Of a stretch of DNA of 8,430 nt, positions 1 to 5,083 are shown piece after piece. Where the stretch lies: NCBI GenBank assembly GCA_947450745.1, contig CANFYD010000136.1, positions 1-8,430 of the forward strand, written 5' to 3'. The DNA is from Burkholderiales bacterium. GTDB taxonomy: Bacteria; Pseudomonadota; Gammaproteobacteria; Burkholderiales; Burkholderiaceae_C. Under the pieces are notes generated by a model. That model worked only from the letters and a program-made list of their open reading frames with translations, made no database searches and had not been told where the DNA came from. The stretch's first letter is position 1, and each line of letters starts with the position of its first letter. Made by a program: the position numbers and the translations under genes.

Positions 1-536
1 AGCTGATTGATGATCTTCACTTTGCTGCCGGCACCGGCCTGGTCGCCCAGGCGGTAGACCTTGCCGGCCATCGCGTCGAGCACGGCGTTGGCAACGGCAT
101 AGGCCTCGGGTTTGGCCGCCGTCATCATCGTCATCTGGCCGGCCGCAGCCTTGGCAGCTCCGCCGGAGATCGGGCCGTCGACGTAATGGACACCGGCCGC
201 ATTGAGTTTGGCTTCCAGCGCCACCGACCAGTTTGGGTCAACGGTCGAGCACATGATGAAGCAGCTGCCCGGCGGCATGGCGGAGGCCGCACCGCCCGCG
301 CCAAACAGCACCGACTCCGTCTGCGCCGCATTCACCACCACCGACACCAGCACCTTCACCGCCGCTGCCACCGAGGCGGGCGAGCTGTGCGCCGTGCCGC
401 CGTCAGCCGCGAAAGCCTCGGCCGCGCCGGGCCGCACATCGCAAACGTGGACGGCAAAGCCTTGGCTGCGCAGCGTCTTTGCGATACCAGCGCCCATCGC
501 GCCGAGGCCAATCACGCCAACTGTTTTGTTGTTCAT
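1..536 (-). CDS. ltnD: L-threonate dehydrogenase-like NAD-dependent beta-hydroxyacid dehydrogenase (3' end beyond window)
   Basis: This is the N-terminal 178 residues of a 3-hydroxyisobutyrate dehydrogenase-superfamily enzyme; the family is about 300 residues long. Visible features are a Rossmann dinucleotide site GLGAMG at residues 10-15, an acidic D33 after the second strand, the substrate-binding DGPISGG at 120-126, and the catalytic-lysine motif KIIN with K174 and N177. The stretch VVNAAQTESVLFG resembles LtnD, the enzyme that oxidises L-threonate to 2-oxo-tetronate in the cytoplasm before kinase and decarboxylase steps. The ATG at 536 is preceded by AAGGA with 7-nt spacing. A GntP permease and a GntR regulator lie upstream on the same strand, which suits a sugar-acid cluster. 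The exact substrate (threonate, erythronate or tartronate-type) cannot be fixed from half a protein. The superfamily assignment is secure and the LtnD call is probable. Confidence 0.85.
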   Translation of the reverse strand, partial: MNNKTVGVIGLGAMGAGIAKTLRSQGFAVHVCDVRPGAAEAFAADGGTAHSSPASVAAAVKVLVSVVVNAAQTESVLFGAGGAASAMPPGSCFIMCSTVDPNWSVALEAKLNAAGVHYVDGPISGGAAKAAAGQMTMMTAAKPEAYAVANAVLDAMAGKVYRLGDQAGAGSKVKIINQ

Positions 537-579
537 TTTTTGTTCCTTCTGGATTGTTGAATTCAGATGCGGGGCCTCG

Positions 580-789
580 GAGGGTGAGAACTTTTGTAGC
601 GAGCGGTTGTCAGGCTTAGGCTGAGCCCGGACACAAAACGTCCTGAGGACGCTTTGTGCCTAGCGAAGGACAGGGCCTCTGGCCCTGGCGGACGAAGCGC
701 AGGAACCGGAACGTACTTCAGGTACGTGAGGATTCCGAGCATTCGGCCAACGACGCATGGCGACCGCGCAGTAAAAAGTTCTCAGCCTC
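580..789. repeat. ~210-bp palindromic intergenic element with terminal inverted repeats
   Basis: The gap between the permease and the dehydrogenase is bounded by inverted repeats. GAGGGTGAGAACTTTT at 580-595 matches the reverse complement of 774-789 at 15 of 16 positions, including an 11-bp perfect core. Inside lie several hairpins: 613-627 (imperfect 6 bp), 632-658 (11 of 12 pairs, loop TGA), 671-687 (perfect 7 bp, CAGGGCC/GGCCCTG), 711-727 (perfect 6 bp, ACGTAC/GTACGT, with a further outer GGAA/TTCC pairing) and 735-746 (CCGA/TCGG). No convincing ORF and no target-site duplication are seen. The outer 2 bp of the right end fall in the permease stop codon. It could be a MITE-like or dispersed intergenic repeat, or a structured operon linker that tunes dehydrogenase expression. 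It has no clean T-tract, so it is not a standard terminator. Confidence 0.65.
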
Positions 790-2188
790 AAGCCACCAGC
801 ATCCAGAGTGCGGCGGTCATCAAAAAGCCGGCCAGGCCCAGCACGGTGGTGAGCACCGTCCAGCTGCGTAGGCCGTCGGCCACGCTGAGGCCCAGATAGC
901 GGGTGACGATCCAGAAGCCGGAGTCGTTCACGTGGGACAGGCCGAGTCCGCCGAAGCCGATGGCGACCGACAGCAAGGCAATTTGCAGCGCCGAATAGCC
1001 GCTGCCGGTGATGGCGTCGGCCAGCAATCCGCAGGTGGTCAGGATGGCGACCGTGGCCGAACCCTGCGCTGCCCGCAAGGCCAGCGAGATGACAAAGGCC
1101 AGCAAAATCAGGGGCAGGTGGGTGGCGGTCAGGCTTTGCGACAGCGCCGTACCAATGCCGCTGACCGTCAACACCTTGGCGAACACGCCGCCCGCGCCGG
1201 TAACCAGAATCACCGTGGCCGCCGAGGGCAGGGCCGATTCCATCACCTCGTTGGTGCGCGACTGCGACCAGCCCTGACGCTTGGCCAGCAGCCAGAATGC
1301 CATGCCCACCGCGACCATCAAAGCAAAAATCGGTGCTCCGATGAAGCTCAGGAAATTGCGCAGCGCGTCGCCCTTGGGCAGCAGCGTGGCACCGGTGGTG
1401 CCGACCATGATCAGCGCCAGCGGCACCAGAATCAGCGCCAGCACGACGCCGACGCCTGGTGCTTTGATCGCGTTGGCTGCTTTCACTGCGCGACCCGGCT
1501 TGGCGGCAGCGTCGCTGCCGGCACCCGAAGCGCCGAAGTTGGCGAACTGCTCGGCCGTGGTCGGCAGCATCACAAAAGTCTTGCGGTTCAGCCATTTGGC
1601 CGTGTATTGCGCCAGCACGGCCAGCGGCAGGCAGATGGCCAGGCCAATCAGCGTGATCCAGCCGACATCAGCGCCGACGATGGCCGCACCGCCGACGATG
1701 CCCGGGTGCGGTGGCACCACCACGTGAACCGCCAGCATGATGCCGGCGACCGGCAGGCCGAACTTGACCGGGTCGACCTTGGCCGCCTTGCAAAAGCCGT
1801 AGACGATGGGCACCAGGATGATGAAGCCGACGTCAAAGAAGACCGGAATCGACAGCACCAGGGCCGCCGCAGTCAGGGCTGCCGGCACGCGCTTGGGGCC
1901 GAGGATGGCGGTGAAGCGCGCGGCCAGGCTGGCCGCCCCGCCGGACACCTCGATCATGCGGCCGAGCATCGCGCCCAGGGCCACCAGAATCGCCACCGAG
2001 CCGAGCGTGCCGCCCATGCCGGCCACCATGGTGCTGATGATGTCGCCGATCGGCATGCCCGTGGCCAGCGCCACCAGCAAACTCACCAGCATCAAGGCGA
2101 TGAAGGCGTGGATCTCCCAGCGGATGATCAACAACAAAAGCAGGGCAATACCGCCGGCAGCAATGCTCAGCAGGGCGAGTGTGGACAT
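788..2188 (-). CDS. GntP-family sugar-acid:H+ symporter
   Basis: This 466-residue, very hydrophobic protein has the length and layout of the gluconate permease (GntP) family, inner-membrane proton symporters for gluconate and related sugar acids. Family-like signatures are SIPVFFDVGFIIL (113-125), VVVPPHPGIV (156-165), RAAQGSATVA (372-381) and SHVNDSGFW (418-426). Residues about 200-243 form a hydrophilic Ala/Lys-rich loop between two transmembrane halves. I chose the ATG at 2188 because AAGGAG lies 9 nt upstream; an in-frame ATG at 2215 lies upstream of that ribosome site and is unlikely. It is transcribed after the GntR regulator and before the LtnD-like dehydrogenase, so it probably imports the acid that enzyme oxidises (threonate or similar). 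The substrate is inferred from context only. The stop codon overlaps the inverted repeat of the downstream element. Confidence 0.92.
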   Translation of the reverse strand: MSTLALLSIAAGGIALLLLLIIRWEIHAFIALMLVSLLVALATGMPIGDIISTMVAGMGGTLGSVAILVALGAMLGRMIEVSGGAASLAARFTAILGPKRVPAALTAAALVLSIPVFFDVGFIILVPIVYGFCKAAKVDPVKFGLPVAGIMLAVHVVVPPHPGIVGGAAIVGADVGWITLIGLAICLPLAVLAQYTAKWLNRKTFVMLPTTAEQFANFGASGAGSDAAAKPGRAVKAANAIKAPGVGVVLALILVPLALIMVGTTGATLLPKGDALRNFLSFIGAPIFALMVAVGMAFWLLAKRQGWSQSRTNEVMESALPSAATVILVTGAGGVFAKVLTVSGIGTALSQSLTATHLPLILLAFVISLALRAAQGSATVAILTTCGLLADAITGSGYSALQIALLSVAIGFGGLGLSHVNDSGFWIVTRYLGLSVADGLRSWTVLTTVLGLAGFLMTAALWMLVA

Positions 2189-2244
2189 GGGGAGAGTCTC
2201 CTTGGGGTTGAGCATTCGATGGCTCGCGGCCAGTCGAATGGACT

Positions 2245-2267
2245 ATTTGTATGGTCATCATACAAAT
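2245..2267. promoter_or_regulatory. Candidate GntR operator upstream of the permease gene
   Basis: There is a perfect inverted repeat with arms ATTTGTATG (2245-2253) and CATACAAAT (2259-2267) separated by GTCAT. It lies 56 nt upstream of the permease start and just downstream of the regulator gene, in a short AT-rich patch within GC-rich DNA. The GTAT/ATAC arms fit the general GT...AC symmetry of FadR-family operators, although the 5-nt spacer is wider than the usual compact site. The likely ligand is the regulator encoded at 2355-3125. No second copy is seen upstream of the regulator gene. Confidence 0.75.
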
Positions 2268-2288
2268 TTAAGCCCGAAAGAGTGACAA
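2257..2288 (-). promoter_or_regulatory. Possible sigma-70 promoter for the permease-dehydrogenase operon
   Basis: On the minus strand TTGTCA (2288-2283) matches a -35 box at 5 of 6 positions. At 17-bp spacing it is followed by TTGTAT (2265-2260), a poor -10; a better hexamer, TATGAT (2262-2257), sits at 20 bp, which is too long. Either -10 lies inside the inverted repeat at 2245-2267, so bound repressor would block RNA polymerase. The box choice is uncertain. Confidence 0.35.
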
Positions 2289-2329
2289 GGGGAAACCCGT
2301 ATTCGAGGGGGTTGGCGGCGTCGGAGCGT

Positions 2330-2346
2330 GGCGCGGGCAGCGCGCC
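2330..2346 (-). terminator. GC-rich hairpin just after the regulator stop codon
   Basis: GGCGCG (2330-2335) and CGCGCC (2341-2346) form a perfect 6-bp stem with a 5-nt loop, 8 nt beyond the regulator stop. There is no U-tract, so it is at best a weak or Rho-assisted terminator, or a 3'-end stabiliser. It would separate regulator transcription from the operator-controlled permease promoter. Confidence 0.3.
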
Positions 2347-2354
2347 GAATGGCT

Positions 2355-3125
2355 TTATTGACCGGTCTGTGGCACCAGCGACTGCGCCAAACGCTCGCCG
2401 TCCTGCTGCCAGAACGACTCGTCGGCTTGCTGGATGCGCAGCAAGGCGTTCTTCATGTGCTGGGCGGCGGCGGCGTGCGCGGCTTCCGGGTCGGCAGCGG
2501 CGATGGCCTGCACGATCAGCTCATGTTCCAGATTGACTGCCTGGGCGAAATCGGCCCGCCGCGCCTCGTTGGCACGGGTCACGCGGGTGGCTCCGCGCAG
2601 GAATTGCGCCAGATAGTCCAGCGTGCTGATCATGAAGGGGTTGCCGGCGGCCTGGGCGATGGCTCGGTGAAAGCGCACGTCTTCATCGACGCCGTCCTGC
2701 CCGGCTGCCACGGCGATCGCAATGGCTTGCAGCGCGGCGCGAATGTTCAGCACATCCTGTTCCGAGCGCCGCTGCGCCGCCAACACCGCCACCTCGGACT
2801 CCAGCGCGCGCCGCACTTCGACGATTTGCGCCACCGCCTCGCGCGAGGCCGACAGCGTGCGGCCAAAGCTCAGCGGCGCAATGCCGGGGTCTTGAACGTA
2901 CACACCGCTGCCTTGGCGGGCGTCCAGCAAGCCGAGCGACTTGAGACGCGAGATGGCCTCGCGCACCACCGTGCGGCTGACGCCGAACTGCTGCACCAGC
3001 GCCGCCTCGGTCGGCAGCTTTTCACCGATCGTCAGTCGCCCCGCGCGAATCTCTGCCTCCAGCGTACCGGCCACTTGTTCGGCCAGCTTGAGCCCGGGTT
3101 TGATGGCGAGGAACGAGGTGGACAT
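2355..3125 (-). CDS. GntR-family transcriptional regulator, FadR/FCD subfamily
   Basis: This 256-residue cytoplasmic DNA-binding protein has a two-domain layout. The N-terminal winged helix-turn-helix (about residues 12-78) contains GEKLPTEAALVQQFGVSRTVVREAISRLKSLGLL and the wing RQGSGVYV. A helical FCD ligand domain spans about 95-235. The usual FCD metal-binding residues appear present as D149, H153, H201 and H223, so a metal-coordinated carboxylate effector is plausible. The ATG at 3125 has no clear Shine-Dalgarno sequence, but it starts the expected N-terminal helix and no better start is apparent. It lies 166 bp upstream of the permease gene on the same strand, with a perfect inverted repeat between them. 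It most likely represses the permease and dehydrogenase genes and is relieved by the sugar acid or a metabolite; repression is inferred from operator position. Confidence 0.92.
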   Translation of the reverse strand: MSTSFLAIKPGLKLAEQVAGTLEAEIRAGRLTIGEKLPTEAALVQQFGVSRTVVREAISRLKSLGLLDARQGSGVYVQDPGIAPLSFGRTLSASREAVAQIVEVRRALESEVAVLAAQRRSEQDVLNIRAALQAIAIAVAAGQDGVDEDVRFHRAIAQAAGNPFMISTLDYLAQFLRGATRVTRANEARRADFAQAVNLEHELIVQAIAAADPEAAHAAAAQHMKNALLRIQQADESFWQQDGERLAQSLVPQTGQ

Positions 3126-3390
3126 GGGCGCGTGGGGTCTGCGGAGTAAGGCGGGAGGAAGAAAGAAGCTGCGGCGTTGAAGTGGGCGGCAGGGGCGGCA
3201 AGAGCTGAGTCGAGCAAGCGCTCGCTGCTAACGGCCATTCACTTTACCCCAGCGCTTTCTGAGCCACCTGGGTGGGCGGGAGCGGATAGGGGATTGCGCA
3301 CCGAGCGCTCAGCGATAGCGGAGGTGACGGGTAATCCCTGATACTGCGCCCACAGCGTCACGCCAACCCGGCTGGGGCGAAGGAGCTCAT
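3126..3390. other. Divergent intergenic region between the regulator and patatin genes
   Basis: These 265 bp separate two divergently transcribed genes and must hold both promoters, but I find no pair of -35/-10 boxes good enough to report. The only local symmetries are a short CCACC/GGTGG dyad at 3264-3275 and GAGC/GCTC around 3213-3224. Neither resembles the operator at 2245-2267. The only clear signal is AAGGAG at 3380-3385, the ribosome site of the patatin gene. Confidence 0.5.
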
Positions 3391-4509
3391 TTGAATGACA
3401 GCAACGCTCAGTTTGTGCGTGTACGCCCAGACAAAGATGTTCTCAGCACTCCCAACGCCGGAGCTTTCACGCAGTGGTGGCAGGGTCTGCGTGCTGCGCC
3501 GCTGCGGCTCAACTTGGCGCTGCAGGGCGGCGGGGCTCACGGCGCCTTCACCTGGGGCGTGCTCGATGCGCTGCTGGCCGACCCGCGCCTGCACTTCGAA
3601 GGCCTGAGCGGCAGCAGTGCGGGGGCGATGAATGCGGTGGTGCTGGCCGATGGCTGGTTGAAGGGCGGGCGCGAGGGCGCGCGCCAGGGGCTGGCCGACT
3701 TTTGGGGTGCGGTGGGCAAGCAGATGCCGTCGGGCATGGTGTCGCACGGGGCCGGCGAAGCGATCGACTTGTCCCCGGCCGGCAAGTTGCTGGCCAGCTG
3801 GGCCGGCTACTTCTCGCCGTCGCAGCTGAATCCGCTGGATTTGAACCCCCTGCGCAGCCTGATCGAGCGCTTGATCGACTTCGAGGGCCTGCGCAAGGCC
3901 AGCCCGTTCAAGTTGTTCATCGGCACGACGCAGGCCAACAGCGGCAGATTGCGCATCTTCCGCGAGCATGAGCTGACGGCGGAGATGCTGCTGGCGTCGG
4001 CCTGCCTGCCGAAGATCCACCACCCGATCGAGATCGACGGCGAGCCGTATTGGGACGGCGGCTACTCGGCCAACCCGGCGGTGTTCCCGCTCTTTTACGA
4101 CTGCGAGGCGCGCGACGTGCTGCTGGTGCTGCTGAGCCCGCTGCAGCGCGAGAGCTTGCCCAGCCGCATCGAGGACATCGAGGCCCGCATCGCCGAGATC
4201 GCCTTCAGCGCCCACTTCATGCGCGAGATGCGGATGTTTGCCATGGCGCGCTCGTTTGCACGTTCCAAGCTGTCCGCTTGGGGCCGCTTGGGCCGGCTGG
4301 AGCGGCGCTTGCAGGCGGTGCGCTTTCACATGGTCGATTCCAGCGACTTGGCCAGCTTGCAGCGCACCGACACCAAGATGCTGGCCTACGGCCCGTTCCT
4401 GCAGCGCTTGCGCGAACAGGGGCAGCAACGCGGAGCGGCTTGGGTCTTGCAGCACGCGGCGGACGTTGGGCAGCGCGCGACGCTGGATATCGAGGCCAAC
4501 TTTGCTTGA
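3391..4509 (+). CDS. Patatin-like phospholipase family protein
   Basis: This 372-residue protein has all catalytic parts of a patatin-type serine lipid acyl hydrolase. The oxyanion-hole loop is QGGGAHG (45-51), the nucleophile elbow is GSSAG (74-78, Ser76), and the catalytic Asp lies in DGG (222-224). The patatin domain covers about residues 38-235. The remaining ~135 residues are a charged helical tail (REMRMFAMARSFARSK, RLGRLERRLQAVRF) typical of longer bacterial patatin proteins. There is no signal peptide, so it probably acts at the cytoplasmic face of the membrane on phospholipids or other acyl esters; the substrate is unknown. The start is TTG at 3391, with AAGGAG 5 nt upstream. An ATG at 3395 is out of frame and leads only to a 70-codon shadow ORF. 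GTG at 3415 is a weaker in-frame alternative. It is divergent from the regulator and appears monocistronic. Confidence 0.93.
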   Translation: MNDSNAQFVRVRPDKDVLSTPNAGAFTQWWQGLRAAPLRLNLALQGGGAHGAFTWGVLDALLADPRLHFEGLSGSSAGAMNAVVLADGWLKGGREGARQGLADFWGAVGKQMPSGMVSHGAGEAIDLSPAGKLLASWAGYFSPSQLNPLDLNPLRSLIERLIDFEGLRKASPFKLFIGTTQANSGRLRIFREHELTAEMLLASACLPKIHHPIEIDGEPYWDGGYSANPAVFPLFYDCEARDVLLVLLSPLQRESLPSRIEDIEARIAEIAFSAHFMREMRMFAMARSFARSKLSAWGRLGRLERRLQAVRFHMVDSSDLASLQRTDTKMLAYGPFLQRLREQGQQRGAAWVLQHAADVGQRATLDIEANFA

Positions 4510-4538
4510 TTTCGGCTGATTGGCCGGGGCGGCGCAAT

Positions 4539-4551
4539 TTGACAGTAAAAT
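4539..4551 (+). promoter_or_regulatory. Possible promoter boxes ahead of the 55-residue protein gene
   Basis: A perfect TTGACA (4539-4544) is followed immediately by TAAAAT (4546-4551), a 5-of-6 match to a -10 box. They cannot serve together. TTGACA has no good -10 15-19 bp downstream, and TAAAAT has no good -35 upstream. Transcription from TAAAAT would start near 4558 and give a leader of about 180 nt. Which box is used cannot be settled by eye. Confidence 0.35.
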
Positions 4552-4634
4552 GTTTGGTTGTTCCAACTCGAATACAACCGGCCCCCGTCGTCACACTTGG
4601 TCATTCTTGGTGAAGGCAGCAGGGCCGGGAGTGG

Positions 4635-4673
4635 CTTTACTGGGCGATCACGCAATGGTCGCGACAAGTAAAG
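4635..4673 (+). promoter_or_regulatory. Structured leader hairpin upstream of the small basic protein gene
   Basis: CTTTACT (4635-4641) pairs perfectly with AGTAAAG (4667-4673). Inside, GCGATC (4644-4649) pairs with GGTCGC (4657-4662) with one G-U, leaving a 7-nt loop ACGCAAT. The two stems are separated by a small internal loop (GG against GACA). The hairpin lies 67-105 nt before the ATG at 4740, within the probable 5' UTR. It is not a riboswitch class I recognise and is not followed by a T-tract, so a role in translation control or RNA stability is more likely than attenuation. Confidence 0.5.
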
Positions 4674-4739
4674 GGGGTTGGGAAAACCGTGCTCTTGTCG
4701 CAAGTCATCAGCATCCAATCCCTTGTACCGGAGCCACTC

Positions 4740-4907
4740 ATGGCCAACAAAATCATCACCGAAGCCCAGCGTCGCGCTACTCCCCGTCCTGCTGCCCCCG
4801 TCGGCGTGACCTTCACTGCCGGCCACGGCCAGAAGAACAGTCTTGAGCGCGGTGCCCACACCCGCAGCAAGAAGAACCCGGGCAAGCGCCCCAGCAAGGG
4901 CGGTTGA
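4740..4907 (+). CDS. Small highly basic protein, 55 residues, unrecognised
   Basis: The protein has 12 Lys/Arg against 2 Glu, no Cys, no hydrophobic segment and no signal peptide. The N-terminal part (ANKIITEAQRRATPRPAAP) is followed by VGVTFTAGHGQ and then a disordered-looking tail rich in Lys, Gly and Pro that ends SKGG. Such composition suggests nucleic-acid or ribosome contact, but no family is recognised and this is inference only. The start at 4740 is set by GGAG at 4730-4733, 6 nt upstream; an in-frame ATG at 4689 has no such site and would add a non-conserved-looking extension. It is flanked by its own probable leader and a strong terminator (4969-5003), so it forms an independent transcript. 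Normal GC-rich codon use and good signals on both sides argue that it is a real gene. Confidence 0.75.
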   Translation: MANKIITEAQRRATPRPAAPVGVTFTAGHGQKNSLERGAHTRSKKNPGKRPSKGG

Positions 4908-4968
4908 GTTGCATTGCGCGGCGCCCCTGGCGCTGTGCGAGCAAAAAATTCAACGCTCGGTACGGAAG

Positions 4969-5003
4969 ACAGGCCCTCCCTTTTGGCAGGGCCTGTTCTT
5001 TTT
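4969..5003 (+). terminator. Strong intrinsic terminator after the small basic protein gene
   Basis: ACAGGCCCT (4969-4977) pairs perfectly with AGGGCCTGT (4988-4996). The stem can extend by two inner C-G pairs to a TTTT loop, and it is followed by TTCTTTTT (4996-5003). It lies 61 nt past the stop codon and separates the small gene from the FAD-dependent dehydrogenase gene. Confidence 0.92.
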
Positions 5004-5010
5004 GGATTCT

Positions 5011-5045
5011 CGGTTTGCTGTTTGCCGTTTGAAGTTTGCCGTTTT
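5011..5045 (+). repeat. Five degenerate tandem 7-bp repeats (consensus CCGTTTG)
   Basis: Consecutive heptamers read CGGTTTG, CTGTTTG, CCGTTTG, AAGTTTG and CCGTTTT, with GTTT constant in all five. They fill the space between the terminator and the start of the dehydrogenase gene, ending 38 nt before its ATG. They lie where that gene's promoter should be, so copy number could affect promoter spacing. This could also be a decayed slipped-strand repeat with no function. Confidence 0.6.
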
Positions 5046-5083
5046 CAATTTCTTGTCGTTAGTCTCAACACCGGTCAGTCGCC

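Noticed and set aside
654..899. Short plus-strand open frames inside the palindromic intergenic element
   Set aside because: No ribosome site. The coding-like stretch is explained by hairpins and by antisense of the permease 3' end.
2287..2300. GGG-GAAA-CCC mini-hairpin upstream of the permease gene
   Set aside because: Only a 3-bp stem, expected by chance in GC-rich DNA.
932..2536. 534-codon plus-strand frame opposite the permease gene
   Set aside because: The translation is dominated by Gly, Gln, Arg, His and Asp without structure, and it runs across two real minus-strand genes and the operator.
3264..3275. CCACC/GGTGG dyad between the regulator and patatin genes
   Set aside because: Short GC-rich symmetry unlike the operator at 2245-2267 and with no clear relation to a promoter, so it is mentioned only in the intergenic entry.
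3358..4566. Long 402-codon open frame on the minus strand opposite the patatin gene
   Set aside because: Its translation is rich in His, Gln, Arg and Ala with no recognisable motif, as expected for the antisense of a GC-rich gene. The plus-strand frame has full catalytic motifs.
4689..4739. N-terminal extension of the 55-residue protein from an ATG at 4689
   Set aside because: There is no ribosome site before 4689, while GGAG is well placed before 4740. The extra 17 residues lie in the leader.
4969..5003. Small RNA ending at the terminator instead of a protein-coding transcript
   Set aside because: A well-formed ORF with its own ribosome site lies just upstream, so a coding mRNA is the simpler explanation, although a processed 3' fragment cannot be excluded.
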